This document shows, piece by piece, positions 20,499 through 30,900 of a stretch of 64,000 bases of DNA. The stretch is taken from assembly GCA_030803735.1 (NCBI GenBank), contig JAURUC010000001.1, forward strand, positions 2,311,501-2,375,500. The letters run 5' to 3'. A program made the translations under genes and the position numbers. The notes under the pieces were generated by a model. The model saw only the letters and a program-made list of their open reading frames with translations, was not told the origin of the DNA and ran no database searches. Source of the stretch: Actinopolyspora lacussalsi (GTDB taxonomy: Bacteria; Actinomycetota; Actinomycetes; Mycobacteriales; Pseudonocardiaceae). How positions within the stretch are numbered: the first letter of the stretch is position 1; each line of letters opens with the position of its first letter.

Positions 20499-20868
20499 TG
20501 GAGGTGCCGGGATTCGAACCCGGGTCCTCTGTCGCCTCACCAAGGCTTCTCCGTGCGCAGTTCGCTCTGTCTCTACTCGACTTCACCGGTCACGCGAACA
20601 AGCCGGTGTGACAAGCCCAGTCGCTGTGCGATGTCCCGTTCAGTCCCGCGACCGAACTAAACGGTGAGTCCCCTAACCGATGCCGGGGTCCGGGTCGGAG
20701 ACTTACCCGGTCCGACAGAGTCGCTACTCGCTCAGGCGGCGAGTGCGAACTCGCGCTGACTCTTGTTGTCGGCGCTTGTTAATTTACGGCGACGCTTTAC
20801 GGTGGTCTTCCGCCTGCACCGGCACGCTTCCCTTGGCTCAACGGCCAGAGTCGAAACCGTTCACCCCC
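20499..20868 (-). ncRNA. ssrA: tmRNA
   Basis: 370 nt without encoded CCA. The 5' end GGGGGTGAACGGTTTCGAC and 3' end GGTTCGAATCCCGGCACCTCCA form the tRNA-Ala-like part; the acceptor GGGGGTG pairs with CACCTCC. The tag frame at 20773 down to 20732 encodes ADNKSQREFALAA followed by TGA, after GTAAATTAACAAGC. It rescues stalled ribosomes together with SmpB, whose gene is about 1.2 kb away on the same strand. Confidence 0.97.
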
Positions 20869-21049
20869 GTGTTTTGTTACTAAGCAACCTGTTGTGCAAC
20901 AGTCCGCCCCACCGGGCCTCGCCCGGACGGAGCCTTACCCAACATCATAACGTACGACTCCCGCCCGATCACTCCCGGTCCGGCGGATCGGTTCGCGAAA
21001 AGTTCCGCGGGACGAACCAACGGTTCACGGAGCGGCAACCACGCTCCGG

Positions 21050-21958
21050 TCAACCGCATCCGAGCAACCGTGCGGGCGTGTCGTGCAACACCGCACGCAG
21101 GAACGGTATTCCCAGCCGCTCCTCGGCGACGGCCCAGCCGGCCACGGCTGCCAGCTGCTCGGCGTAGGGATAGGGAATGTTCGGGAAGTCGGAGCCGAGC
21201 ACCACCCGCTCCGCTACGGGCACCAGCCGGTCGGCCCAGTCCGAGGGCAACGGCGCGAACCGCTCGCTGAAGGCGACACCGACCATCGTGGTGTCCAGGT
21301 AAACCCCGGGATGATCCCGCGCCAGCTCCAGCGCTCGCCCGTACTCGGGCATACCGGCGTGCGCCAGCACCGCCACCAGCCCCGGATGGCGTTCTAGTAC
21401 CTCGGCGAACACGTCCAGCCCGGTGAACTCCCCGCGCAGCGGACCGTGACCGCAGTGCACCACCACCGGCACCCCGGACTCGGCCAACAGCTGCCACGGT
21501 CGCCGCAGCAGCGGGTCACGCGGGTCGAACCCGCCCACCTGGACGTGCACCTTGAAGCAGCGCGCACCGCCTTCCAGGGCGGCGGCCACGTACTCGGCGG
21601 CCCCGGGTTCCGGATACATCGTGGCGGTGGGCACGGCACCGGCAGTGGTGCGGCCGAATTCGAGCGCCCAGCGGTTGAGCCACTCGGCCATACCCGGTTT
21701 GTGCGGATACACCAGCGGCGCGAACACACGCACCCCGAGCCCGGACAGCACGTCGAGCCGGATCGGCTCGTCGAAGCGGTACCGGATCGGCCACTCGATC
21801 CCGTAGTGAGTACCGGCCAGGTCGAAGTAGTCCCAGACCTTGCGCAGCACGCGCTCGGGCAGGAAGTGCGTGTGCAGATCCACCAGCCCCGGCAGGCCGA
21901 GGCCGGCGAGCCAGTCCGGAACCTCCTCGTCGGACGACGGTCCCTCGAGCCCGCTCAC
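21050..21958 (-). CDS. Amidohydrolase-family metal-dependent hydrolase
   Basis: 302 residues from GTG. VDLHTHFLPERVL gives the first metal-binding His pair; later VPVVVHCGHGP, LAHAGMPEYGRALELA and LGSDFPNIPYPYAEQL complete the amidohydrolase-2 (TIM-barrel, ACMSD-like) pattern with the terminal Asp. The family hydrolyses or decarboxylates small molecules; the substrate is unknown. It sits between ssrA and smpB on the same strand, splitting that pair; the gene order suggests no functional tie. Confidence 0.85.
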   Translation of the reverse strand: MSGLEGPSSDEEVPDWLAGLGLPGLVDLHTHFLPERVLRKVWDYFDLAGTHYGIEWPIRYRFDEPIRLDVLSGLGVRVFAPLVYPHKPGMAEWLNRWALEFGRTTAGAVPTATMYPEPGAAEYVAAALEGGARCFKVHVQVGGFDPRDPLLRRPWQLLAESGVPVVVHCGHGPLRGEFTGLDVFAEVLERHPGLVAVLAHAGMPEYGRALELARDHPGVYLDTTMVGVAFSERFAPLPSDWADRLVPVAERVVLGSDFPNIPYPYAEQLAAVAGWAVAEERLGIPFLRAVLHDTPARLLGCG

Positions 21959-22036
21959 CGCGGGCAGCCGAACGCCGCGTGCGCCACCCGATCCGAGCGC
22001 GGCCGATCACACGGGAGTCGTCCGCCTAACGGCATC

Positions 22037-22513
22037 TCAGCGCATGCCCTTCCGGTGCTGGCCGATCGCCCGCGCCATCTCACGCTCGGCGTCGCGCTTG
22101 GCCATGTCCCTGCGCTTGTCGTGGATCCGCTTGCCTCGGGCGAGTGCCAGCTCGACCTTGGCCTTTCCGTCGGAGAAGTACAACGAGAGCGGCACCAGGC
22201 TCAGCCCGCTCTCCTTGGTCTTGCCAAGCAGTCGTTCGATCTCGTCGCGGTGCAGCAGCAGCTTGCGCGAACGACGCGGGGCGTGGTTGGTCCACGTTCC
22301 CTCGGTGTACTCGGGGATATGCACGTTGCGCAGCCACACTTCGCCCCGGTCGATCGTCGCGAAGGAGTCGACCAGCGAGGCTCGGCCCTGGCGGAGACTC
22401 TTCACCTCGGTTCCGGTCAGCACCATGCCGCCCTCGTAGGTGTCCAGCACCGTCCAGTCGTGCCGCGCCTTGCGATTGCGCGCGATCAGGTTGTGGCCAC
22501 GTTCCTTTGCCAT
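22037..22513 (-). CDS. smpB: SsrA-binding protein SmpB
   Basis: 158 residues from ATG; the frame is open upstream but [20 protein letters not shown] is the normal SmpB start. Conserved parts: [58 protein letters not shown] and the basic tail [25 protein letters not shown], which enters the decoding centre. It carries tmRNA to stalled ribosomes. It follows ftsX by 112 bp on the same strand in the usual actinobacterial order prfB-ftsE-ftsX-smpB. Confidence 0.97.
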   Translation of the reverse strand: MAKERGHNLIARNRKARHDWTVLDTYEGGMVLTGTEVKSLRQGRASLVDSFATIDRGEVWLRNVHIPEYTEGTWTNHAPRRSRKLLLHRDEIERLLGKTKESGLSLVPLSLYFSDGKAKVELALARGKRIHDKRRDMAKRDAEREMARAIGQHRKGMR

Positions 22514-22625
22514 ACCGGCGAGCATAGCGCTGCGCCCGACGAGTGGACCACGTGGTTTTCGCACGCGGTGCGGCCCGGCACCCGGTGCCGAACGCCGAGG
22601 TGCCGGGCCGCGCAACGAGCGATCC

Positions 22626-23528
22626 TCAGATCCGGACGTACAGCCGCAGGGTGAGATACCCGGTCAGGCCGGAGATCGCCGAGGCCACCAGCACCAGGAT
22701 CGGTGCCACGAAGGCCACGTCGGCGTAACTGACCGGGGTCAGCAGGTCGGCGTTGGTCAGCGGCTTCATCAGCCCGTCCAGGAACGCCTCCTTGAGCACC
22801 ATGAGCAGCCCGGTCGCCGCGACGGAACCGATGATGCCGGAGACCATGGCCTCCAGCAGGAAGGGCAGCTGGGTGTACCAGCGGGAAGCGCCCACCAACC
22901 GCATGATGCCCGTCTCGGTGCGGCGGTTGAACGCCGAGAGCTGAATGGTGTTCGAAATCAACAGCAGCGCGGCGAACGCCTGCAACGCCGCGATCAGGAA
23001 CGTCCCGTCACGCACGTCGTTGAGCTTGTTGACCATGTTCCGCACGAACTGGGACTGGTCGTTGATCGAACCGATGCCGGTACGTCCCTCGAACTGCTCC
23101 TTGATGGCCCGCGGCGTGACGTTGTCGCCCAGCTCGACCCACAGGGCCGCGGGCAGCGCCTTGGGGCGAACCAGTTCCTGCAGCTGCGGCTGGTTCGAGA
23201 ACTCCTCGGTCGCCCGCTCGAAGATCGCCTCGCGGTTCAGGTACTGCACCGACCGCACGCCGGAGGCCTGCTCCAGCTCGGAACGGATCCCAGAACAGGG
23301 CTCGCTGGCGCACTCGGGATCGTTGGCACTGACGTCCTCGCTCATGTAGACGACGACGTCTGCCGCGTCGCGCAGCGATTCCTGGGCCTGATCCACCTTG
23401 CGGACGACGATCAGGCCACCACCGAGCAGGGTGAGGGAAACCGCCGTGGTCAGGATCATCGCGATCGTCATCGACACGTTACGACGAAGGCCGTTGACGA
23501 CCTCGCTGGATACGAAGCTCGCGCGCAT
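22626..23528 (-). CDS. ftsX: Cell division protein FtsX
   Basis: 300 residues from ATG. One N-terminal membrane segment ([25 protein letters not shown]), an extracellular domain of about 120 residues containing two Cys ([11 protein letters not shown]), then three C-terminal membrane segments. The length fits actinobacterial FtsX. With FtsE it forms an ABC-type complex that activates peptidoglycan hydrolases of the RipC/NlpC class at the septum. It lies 64 bp after ftsE. Confidence 0.96.
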   Translation of the reverse strand: MRASFVSSEVVNGLRRNVSMTIAMILTTAVSLTLLGGGLIVVRKVDQAQESLRDAADVVVYMSEDVSANDPECASEPCSGIRSELEQASGVRSVQYLNREAIFERATEEFSNQPQLQELVRPKALPAALWVELGDNVTPRAIKEQFEGRTGIGSINDQSQFVRNMVNKLNDVRDGTFLIAALQAFAALLLISNTIQLSAFNRRTETGIMRLVGASRWYTQLPFLLEAMVSGIIGSVAATGLLMVLKEAFLDGLMKPLTNADLLTPVSYADVAFVAPILVLVASAISGLTGYLTLRLYVRI

Positions 23529-23592
23529 CTTGAGTCAGCTTTCGGTGCGGTCTGCGACTTGGGGTTCGGGGCTGCCCTTGCGTGCGGCGGGC

Positions 23593-24282
23593 TCAGCGGC
23601 CCACGCCGTACACACCACGGGCGTCGTCACGGATGACCTGGCCGTGACTGAGCTCGACGACCCTCCTACGCATGGAGTCGACGATCGAGTGGTCGTGCGT
23701 GGCCATGACCAGCGTGGTTCCGGTGCGGTTGATGCGCTCCAGCAACAGCATGATGTCCTGGCTGGTGTCCGGATCGAGGTTTCCGGTGGGCTCATCGCAC
23801 ATCAGCACCAGCGGCCGGTTGACGAACGCCCTGGCTATGGCGACTCGCTGCTGTTCACCGCCGGAGAGCTCGACGGGCATGCGGTCCGCCTTGCCGTCCA
23901 GACCGACGAGCTGCAGCACCTCGGGAACCACCTTGCGGATGGTGTGCCGGGGTTTTCCGATCACTTCGAGGGCGAAGGCGACGTTGCCGAAGACGGTCTT
24001 GTTGTTGAGCAGGCGAAAGTCCTGGAACACACAACCGACCCGCTGCCGCAGCTTGGGAACGCGCCGTCTCGGCAGCTTGGCGACGTTCCAGTCGGCGACG
24101 ATCACCCGGCCTCGGGTGGGGACTTCCTCCCGCAGTAGCAGCTGCAGGAACGTGGACTTGCCCGACCCGGAGGGGCCGATGAGGAATACGAACTCGCCCT
24201 TGTCCACGGACACCGAGACGTCGTCGAGTGCGGGGCGCGCCAACGTCTTGTACGTCTTTGACACGTGTTCGAGCCGGATCAC
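23593..24282 (-). CDS. ftsE: Cell division ATP-binding protein FtsE
   Basis: 229 residues from GTG. Complete ABC ATPase: Walker [11 protein letters not shown]-loop CVFQDFRLL, signature [15 protein letters not shown], Walker [13 protein letters not shown] and the switch His in [12 protein letters not shown]. It powers FtsX from the cytoplasmic face. Cotranscription with ftsX downstream is likely; prfB is 271 bp upstream on the same strand. Confidence 0.97.
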   Translation of the reverse strand: MIRLEHVSKTYKTLARPALDDVSVSVDKGEFVFLIGPSGSGKSTFLQLLLREEVPTRGRVIVADWNVAKLPRRRVPKLRQRVGCVFQDFRLLNNKTVFGNVAFALEVIGKPRHTIRKVVPEVLQLVGLDGKADRMPVELSGGEQQRVAIARAFVNRPLVLMCDEPTGNLDPDTSQDIMLLLERINRTGTTLVMATHDHSIVDSMRRRVVELSHGQVIRDDARGVYGVGR

Positions 24283-24553
24283 GGGCAGTGAGCTTACCTG
24301 CGACCACCCGGGGGATCTTCACTCACCCGTACCATTGGTTGCACTCGGCCAATTACCATGCGCGCTTTTCGAACGCGCGGAGGGACGCGAACGGGTCCGG
24401 ACCGCGCAGGCGCCGGGGAGCGCGCCGGGAGACAACCACCGGAACCGCCCACATGGGAAGGAACCCCACGACATCCGAGTCGCCGGGAGACCACGGGGCC
24501 TGGGCGGGCAGGTTACGACCGGCGGCTCGCCGAGGCGGCGCGGCGAGCTCGGA

Positions 24554-25672
24554 TCAGCTCTGCTGTTCCTGGTCGTGCTGCTGCTTGCGCCACCGGATAC
24601 CGGACTCCAGCAGCCCGTCGATCTGCCCCTCGAGCACCGACTCCGGGTTTCCCACCTCGTAGCCGCTGCGGAGGTCCTTGACCATCTGGTACGGATGCAG
24701 CACGTAGGAACGGATCTGGTTGCCCCAGCCGGAACCGCTGCTGTCCCGCAGCGCGTCGAGCTGGGCCCGCTCCTCCTCCCGCTTGCGCGCCAGCAGCTTG
24801 GACTGCAACACCCGCATGGCCGCTGCCTTGTTCTGCAACTGGGACTTCTCGTTCTGGCAGGAAACCACGATCCCCGTGGGGTGGTGGGTCAGCCGAACCG
24901 CCGAGTCGGTGGTGTTCACGCTCTGCCCGCCGGGGCCGGACGAGCGGAACACGTCCACCCGGATGTCCTTCTCGGGGATCTCCACGTGGTCGGTCTCCTC
25001 GACCACCGGCAGTACCTCCACACCCGCGAACGAGGTCTGCCTGCGCCCCTGGTTGTCGAACGGTGAGATACGCACCAAGCGGTGGGTGCCCTGTTCCACC
25101 GAGAGGGTGCCGTAGGCGAAGGGGGTGTCCACCCGGAAGGTCGCGGACTTCACGCCCGCCTCCTCCGCGTAGGAGGTGTCGTAGACCTCGGTCCCGTACT
25201 CGTGGCGTTCCGCCCACCGCAGGTACATCCGCAGCAGCATCTCGGCGAAGTCGGCGGCGTCCACGCCACCCGCCTCCGCCCGGATGGTGACCATGGCGGA
25301 ACGCTCGTCGTACTCTCCCGAGAGCAGGGTGCGGATTTCCAGATCGGCGAGATCCTTCTTGAGCTGGCCACGCTCCTGCTCGGCCTCGGCGACGCTGGCG
25401 CTGTCGTCCTCGTTCTCACCGAGTTCGTAGAGCACCCCGAGGTCTTCGAGACGCTGTCGAAGCCCGGTGATCTTGCGCAGATCGCTCTGCTTGTACACGA
25501 GCTGGCTGTTGATCCGCTGGGCGTATTCGACGTCGTCCCACAGGTCCGGGCGAGCCGCTTCCTCCTCCAGCTCCGCGATCCGGGCCCGCAACGCATCGAG
25601 ATCCATGACTCGCTCGATGCCCTCGAGGGTTTCGGACATGTCCTTGAGCTCGGCGGCGACGTCGGGGTTCAC
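24554..25672 (-). CDS. prfB: Peptide chain release factor 2
   Basis: 372 residues from GTG. SPF anticodon-like tripeptide region lies in [18 protein letters not shown], and the peptidyl-hydrolysis motif GGQ is in [21 protein letters not shown]. The frame is uninterrupted from start to stop, so there is no programmed +1 frameshift as in E. coli; this is usual in actinobacteria. It releases peptides at UGA and UAA. First gene of the prfB-ftsE-ftsX-smpB order. Confidence 0.96.
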   Translation of the reverse strand: MNPDVAAELKDMSETLEGIERVMDLDALRARIAELEEEAARPDLWDDVEYAQRINSQLVYKQSDLRKITGLRQRLEDLGVLYELGENEDDSASVAEAEQERGQLKKDLADLEIRTLLSGEYDERSAMVTIRAEAGGVDAADFAEMLLRMYLRWAERHEYGTEVYDTSYAEEAGVKSATFRVDTPFAYGTLSVEQGTHRLVRISPFDNQGRRQTSFAGVEVLPVVEETDHVEIPEKDIRVDVFRSSGPGGQSVNTTDSAVRLTHHPTGIVVSCQNEKSQLQNKAAAMRVLQSKLLARKREEERAQLDALRDSSGSGWGNQIRSYVLHPYQMVKDLRSGYEVGNPESVLEGQIDGLLESGIRWRKQQHDQEQQS

Positions 25673-25753
25673 GGTTCCCCAGCCTACTTCACAGCTTCAC
25701 GGCCACGGACGTGGACCGGCGGTCCTTTTCCGAGCTCGGACCTCACGCGAAGG

Positions 25754-26251
25754 TCATTCGGGTATCGCGTCGAGCATCTTGATGACCGCACGGTTGTGCG
25801 CCACCGAGAAGTCCGCCGCGGCCTTCTCGTAGGGGTCCTCGGCCACCTTGGCGGCGTTCTTGGCCTCGTTGAGCTTCTCGACGTACTGCTCACGGGCCGA
25901 GGTGACCAGGTGGTCACGTTGTTTCGCGGTGAGCATGCCGGCGTAGCGCAACCGCAGCAGCAGCGGGCTGCGCACGTTGTCCGGTCCCGGTTCGGTGTTC
26001 AGCCACGACTTGAAGGCACGCTTGCCCGCCGCGGTGATGATGTACTGCTGGCTGGAGCGGGGCCCCTGTTTGCCGAGGCGCAACATGCCGTCCTCGGCCA
26101 GTGCGGGCAGTTCCCGGTAAACCTGGCTGCGGGTGACGCTGAAGAACCCGCTGAACCGGTCGGTGGCCGCGGCCACCAACTGTCCCCCGGTCATCGGCCC
26201 CTCGTGGAGAAGTCCCAGCAAGGCTGCGGATGTCGCATTCAGGTCGGTCAC
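25754..26251 (-). CDS. PadR-family transcriptional regulator
   Basis: 165 residues from a GTG reading VTDLNATSAALLGLL; the frame extends upstream but without homology. Winged helix at residues 5-80: GLLHEGPMTGGQLVAAATDRFSGFFSVTRSQVYRELPALAEDGMLRL with wing SSQQYIITAAGKRAF. The C-terminal part is helical and charged, the PadR dimerisation arm. PadR proteins usually repress a nearby transport or stress gene; the neighbours here (prfB, small zinc-ribbon gene) give no clear target. Confidence 0.85.
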   Translation of the reverse strand: MTDLNATSAALLGLLHEGPMTGGQLVAAATDRFSGFFSVTRSQVYRELPALAEDGMLRLGKQGPRSSQQYIITAAGKRAFKSWLNTEPGPDNVRSPLLLRLRYAGMLTAKQRDHLVTSAREQYVEKLNEAKNAAKVAEDPYEKAAADFSVAHNRAVIKMLDAIPE

Positions 26252-26487
26252 GGCTCCTACGGTGCCACGGCACTGACAGGGTGTCCACAATGGCCGTATG
26301 CCGTGTCCGAAACAGCAGCGCAACCACGGGGCTCGGTGAACACGCAACGCATCCAATTCGGCGAACGGAACCACTGTCGCGACCCGGATTCACTTCCATC
26401 GCGGCTTCATCCCCCGGGAGCAACCAATTCGTACACTCACTGTCCGCTGGACAGGGATAATTTTTAACTCGAAATGGGTAAATCTGG

Positions 26488-26516
26488 TTGAGATGCTGCG
26501 TAAGGCCCGCTGTTAA
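26488..26516 (+). promoter_or_regulatory. Candidate promoter of the zinc-ribbon gene
   Basis: TTGAGA, 17 bp, TGTTAA, which would start the transcript about 85 bp before the GTG at 26609. It lies in the 357-bp gap after the PadR start, which holds no other feature seen. Confidence 0.45.
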
Positions 26517-26608
26517 GGGCACCCTTCATACTGGCCGGCAGCGTAACGGGGCCGGATACCGCGACGGGGACGTACGGGACGGACCCGCCGAGCTAGGGAG
26601 GTAACACC

Positions 26609-26821
26609 GTGCATCGGAGTCTGCTGCGGACCAAGCTCGCCCAGAGCAGGACCAAGGTGGCGAGCAAGGTTTCGGAACGGGCGAAGTCGATGATGCCGAT
26701 CCAGGTGGAGAATCCGCACAACTGCATAGTGTGCGGCCGCAAGATGCGTGCCTTCCGAGGCGGGAGCAGCGAGGGGCGGGTCTGCTCGCCCAACTGTGCC
26801 CGCAAGTGGGCCGACGGCTGA
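26609..26821 (+). CDS. Small basic zinc-ribbon protein, unknown function
   Basis: 70 residues from a GTG after AGGGAGGT, a strong RBS. The N-terminal half is basic and helical (HRSLLRTKLAQSRTKVASKVSERAKSMM); the C-terminal half carries CIVCGRKMRAFRGGSSEGRVCSPNCARKWADG, with Cys-x2-Cys and Cys-x3-Cys arranged like a treble-clef or MYM-type zinc site. Charge and size suggest a nucleic-acid or ribosome-associated protein, but no family is recognised. It stands alone between a PadR gene and the initiator tRNAs, and copy A of the hairpin repeat lies 85 bp downstream. Confidence 0.75.
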   Translation: MHRSLLRTKLAQSRTKVASKVSERAKSMMPIQVENPHNCIVCGRKMRAFRGGSSEGRVCSPNCARKWADG

Positions 26822-26906
26822 CTGACGTTTTCCTGTCGTGTTGACTGATCGACGTGGGCCTTGCCGGTGCCGGGAACGTCGGAAAGCCCCAGTCAGCCGA
26901 TCATCC

Positions 26907-27007
26907 GCGGGTTTTCCCGCGTCGCGCTCTCGCGAGGACGGCCCGACGGCGTGTAGGTCGCTACCCGATGTCGGGCACCCGGAGCGAGAGCCGGCGGGAG
27001 GTTCCGC
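26907..27007 (+). repeat. Nested-hairpin repeat element, copy A
   Basis: Matches copies B (37565-37667) and C (62760-62861). Order of arms: GCGG, about 10-bp arm ending CTCTCGC, CCCGAC, GTAG, then CTAC, GTCGGG, GCGAGAGC, CCGC. It occupies the gap between the zinc-ribbon gene and tRNA-fMet; the rest of 26822-27347 shows nothing. Confidence 0.8.
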
Positions 27008-27310
27008 CGAGCGGCAACCCGCCAACCCGACCGGAAACCTTCGATGAGGCCGACGGGCACGAGATCCGGGCTCGGCGATGCACGGGCCCGGAAACCGTGG
27101 GAACCACTTGTTCGTGTCCGGTGTCATCCAGCCTGCGTAAGCCCGGCCTGTACAGCCCGGCCCACGTGTCGCCTACCGGCGCCCGGCATCGACTCCGACA
27201 GCGGCCTACCGACCGCACTCGGTATCTACCCGCGTGAGGGATCCCTACGAGAGCGCGCCCGAAGCGGCCCTACGAAACGCCTCGCGACAGCCGGGTCCTG
27301 CGAACACGAT

Positions 27311-27342
27311 TCGGCCCCCGGAGCCGTGCTCCGGGGGCCGAT
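27311..27342 (-). terminator. Hairpin after tRNA-fMet copy 1
   Basis: GGCCCCCGGAG, short loop, CTCCGGGGGCC. Long GC stem immediately past the tRNA 3' end on the minus strand; the T run is weak. Confidence 0.65.
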
Positions 27343-27347
27343 CTCAG

Positions 27348-27421
27348 TAGCGGGGACAGGATTCGAACCTGTGACCTCTGGGTTATGAGCCCAGCGAGCT
27401 ACCGAACTGCTCCACCCCGCG
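27348..27421 (-). tRNA. Initiator tRNA-fMet (CAT), copy 1
   Basis: 74 nt. The acceptor CGCGGGG faces CCCCGCT, leaving the first pair C-T unpaired, and the anticodon stem holds GGG/CCC around CTCATAA: both are initiator hallmarks. Confidence 0.95.
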
Positions 27422-27717
27422 CCGTGTTTCGTTGTAGTTGCAACTCTACACCGCCGCCCGCGACCGCCACACAGGGGGGTGTTCAACCGATGATCCCCTC
27501 CGCTCATCAGCGGTTTCTCGCTCCATCAAGCAGGGGAGCCCCCTGGTGCCGGATGACGGACCGGCAAGCGTGTACGGCTTCGCGTCCGCCCGGGGGGATG
27601 CCGTAACCCGGACGTGCTCCGGCCCGTGACGCTCCCGCCCCGGTTCCGAAAGAATCGCGGACCGGGACCGAAAGAGCCCCGGCCGAAGTCCCTGACGGGG
27701 CGAACCACAGCCGGACG

Positions 27718-27756
27718 AAAAATCGCCCCCTTCCGGGGTTCCCGGAAGGGGGCTTT
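27718..27756 (-). terminator. Rho-independent terminator of tRNA-fMet copy 2
   Basis: On the minus strand GCCCCCTTCC pairs with GGAAGGGGGC, followed by GATTTTT. It starts just past the tRNA 3' end. Confidence 0.85.
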
Positions 27757-27760
27757 CTGG

Positions 27761-27834
27761 TAGCGGGGACAGGATTCGAACCTGTGACCTCTGGGTTATG
27801 AGCCCAGCGAGCTACCGAACTGCTCCACCCCGCG
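27761..27834 (-). tRNA. Initiator tRNA-fMet (CAT), copy 2
   Basis: Same as copy 1 over the whole tRNA and about 30 bp of its 5' flank (one base differs), so a block of about 105 bp was duplicated. The 27422-27717 spacer holds no gene. Confidence 0.95.
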
Positions 27835-27870
27835 CCGTGTTTCGTTGTAGTTGTAACTCTACACCGTGGT

Positions 27871-27897
27871 CACCCACCCCCTGCGCGGGGGTGGGTG
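27871..27897. terminator. Terminator-like hairpin downstream of UPF0182
   Basis: CACCCACCCCC, 5-nt loop, GGGGGTGGGTG: perfect 11-bp stem between the UPF0182 gene and the tRNA-fMet promoter region. Confidence 0.6.
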
Positions 27898-27933
27898 TTA
27901 TCGCGTTTTCGCTTGTCACGGAGCGGTTGGACC

Positions 27934-27965
27934 GGAATCGGGTGGTCGAACGACCACCCGATTCC
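27934..27965. repeat. Perfect inverted repeat after UPF0182
   Basis: 15-bp arms GGAATCGGGTGGTCG and CGACCACCCGATTCC with a 2-base centre, 10 bp past the UPF0182 stop. It is probably the transcript-end hairpin, working with the hairpin at 27871. Confidence 0.8.
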
Positions 27966-27975
27966 CCGCTACGGA

Positions 27976-30900
27976 TCAGCCACCGTCTCCGGTGACCTCC
28001 TCGTACCGGTTCATGGCTTCCTCCAGTCGCTGGAACGCCTGACCCAGCTGGCCGAGGTCACCGGAGTTCTGCGCGGAGCGGACCTCTTCCATCGCGGCCT
28101 GCACCTCCTGGACGGCCTGGTTCACCTCGGAGCTGTTCTGCTGCCCCTGACCGTTGCCCTGCTGCTGGTTCTGGTCGCCCTGCTGATCCTGGTCGCCCTG
28201 CTGTTGTCCTTGGTCGCCCTGCTGCTGCCCCTGGTCGCCCTGCTGCTGCCCCTGGCCGTCCTGCTGCTGGTTCTCGTCCTCGGCGGTCTCGGTGTTCTGC
28301 CCCGCGCCGGGACCGAACACCTGCTCCAACGAGCCCTGCAGCGTATCGGCATAACCGACGCTGTCGCCGTAAGAGGTCAGCACCCTGGCCAACTGCGGGT
28401 AGGAGTCCTCGCTGTTCGGTCGGATGTAGATCGGCTCCACGTAGAGCATCCCGCCCTCGACCGGCAGGGTCAGCAGGTTACCGAACATCGCCCGGACACC
28501 GGGGTTGTCGAACAGCGTCCGGTCCTCGGTGACCTTCGGCGTCGACTCCATCTGCCGCTGCACCTGCACCGGTCCCGGCGTCTGGTTCTCCGTGGGCAGC
28601 TCCAGCATGGTGATCTGGCCGTAGGTCTCGGGATCCGAGGAGGCCGAGATCCACGCGGACAGGTTCGGGCGTTCCAGCGCGGTCATGGCACTGGTCAGCT
28701 GGAAGGTCGGCCGGCTCTGCGTGGGTGCCTGGGCGATCACGTAGAACGGCGGCTGCTTCTCACCGGAACCGCTGCGCTGGTCCTGGTTCGGGTCATTGGG
28801 AACCTCCCAGAAACCGCGTGTGGCGTAGAAGTCGCCCGGGTTGTCCACGTGGTACCGGGCGAGCAGCTCGCGCTGCACCTTGAACATGTCGGCTGGATAG
28901 CGGAAGTGCTGCCGCAGCTCGTCACTGATCTCGCTCTTCGGCTTGACCACGCCCGGGAAGACACCCTTCCATGCCTCCAGCACCGGATCCTTGTCACCGA
29001 ACTCGTAGAGCGTCACCTCACCGGTGTAGGCGTCCACGGTGGCCTTCACCGAGTTGCGGATGTAGTTGATCTGCTGGTCGGGCTGGGTGACGTTACTGGT
29101 GGAGTCGCTGGCCGCCTGCCCGAACGAGGTCAGCTTGGAGTAGGGGTAGTTGTTCAGCGTGGTGTAGCCGTCGACGATCCACTTGATCTTCCCGTCGATC
29201 ACGGTCGGATAGGGATCGCCGTCCAACTTGAGCCACGGGGCGACCTTCTGCACCCGGTCCCGCGGATTGCGGTTGAACATGATCTGCGACTGCGAGCCGA
29301 TCTCCTGGTTGAACAGGATGTTGCGCTCACCGTAGTTGGCCGCGAACACGGCACGGTTGAACCAGTTCCCGATGCCGACGCCACCCTCGCCCTGGTAGGT
29401 GTAGCGCGAGTTCTGCGTGTCGTACTCCTGCGGCTCCTCACCCTGCTCGGCACCGACGATGGCGTAGTCCTGGTTCAGCTCACCGTAGTAGACCCGGGGC
29501 TGCTCGACCGGGATCTCACCCTCGCCGTCGTTGGCGACGTCGCTCATCGAGAACACCGGGTAGGCACCGGTGTCGCCTCCTTCGCCGGGCACCGAGCTGA
29601 CGCGGTCGGCGGGTGCGCTCACGAAACCGTTGCCGTGGGTGTAGACCATGTGCCGGTTGATCCAGGACTGCTGGTTCTCGGCCAGGCCATCGGTGTTGAT
29701 CCCGCGCACGGCGACCAGGTAGTCCTGCAGGTCGCCGTTCTCGTCCCGGTAACGGTCGATGTCGAGTTCTTCCGGGAACCCGTAGAAGTTGAACTGCTGC
29801 TGCAGCTGGGTGAACGTCTCGGAGAGCAGGCTCGGGTCGAGCAGTCGCACGTTGGAGACGGTGCCGGTGTCCTCGGCGACGTCCTCCGGAGTCACATCGG
29901 AGCCGCTCGAACCGGAGTCGGAGCCGGAGCCGGAGTCACCAGACTCCGAGCCACCGCCCTGCGTGTAGTTCTCGCGAACTGTCACCTCCTCCTTGCTGAT
30001 ACCGAAGGCCTGCCTGGTGGCGGCTATGTTGCGCTCGATCGAGGTCGCCTCGCGCTGGTTGGCGTTGGGTTCGACCGAGAACTGCTGCAGCAGTGCGGGC
30101 CACAGCGCGCCGATGACCAGACTGGACAGCACCAGCAACACCGTCGCCAGCGCCGGAATCTGCAGGTTGCGCAGGAACACGGCGGCGAAGAAAGCCAGGG
30201 CGCAGATGATGGAGATGCACAGCAGGATCACCTTCGCGGGCATCACCGCGTTGAGGTCGGTGTAGCTGGCACCGGTGAACAGCTCACTGCGCTGCGAAAG
30301 CAGCAGATCCCAGCGGTCGAAGAAGAAGTCGACGGCCTTGAGCAGCACGAAGATCCCGGCCAACAGGGCGAGCTGGATCCGGGCGGACTGCGAGATCTGG
30401 CCGGACCTGCCCGCGAGCTTGATGCCACCGAAGATGTAGTGCACGGCCAGTGCGCCGAAGAACGACAGTGTGACGGCGATGAACGCCCATGCCAGCAACC
30501 AGCGGAAGAACGGCAGCTGGAAGATGTAGAGGCTGATGTCGTGGCCGAAGACCGGGTCCTCGGTCCCGAACGGGGTGCGGTTCAGGAACAGCTGCACCAT
30601 GCGCCAGTCACCGGTGGCGGCCAGACCACCGATGGCACCGACGATCGCCGGGATTCCGATGCCGAACCACTTGGACCGCTGCGTGATGACGGTGCGGTAC
30701 CGCATCAGTGGGTCGTCCTGCCCACTTCCGAGCGGCACGAACACGGGTCTGGTGCGATAGGCCAGCCAGAGGTTCAACGCCAGGACTCCGGCGAGGAAAA
30801 CGGCCGCACAGACGAACAACACGATCCGGGTGAGCACGATCGTCGTGAAGATTCCCCGGTAGTCGATACTGCCGAACCACAGCCAATTGACGTATGTCCC

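Noticed and set aside
24554..25672. Programmed frameshift in prfB
   Set aside because: The reading frame is continuous from GTG to stop; no early TGA with CTTTGA context.
28140..28260. Short repeats that look like an array
   Set aside because: They encode the Gln/Gly/Asp repeats in the UPF0182 tail; there are no CRISPR-like spacers and no cas genes.
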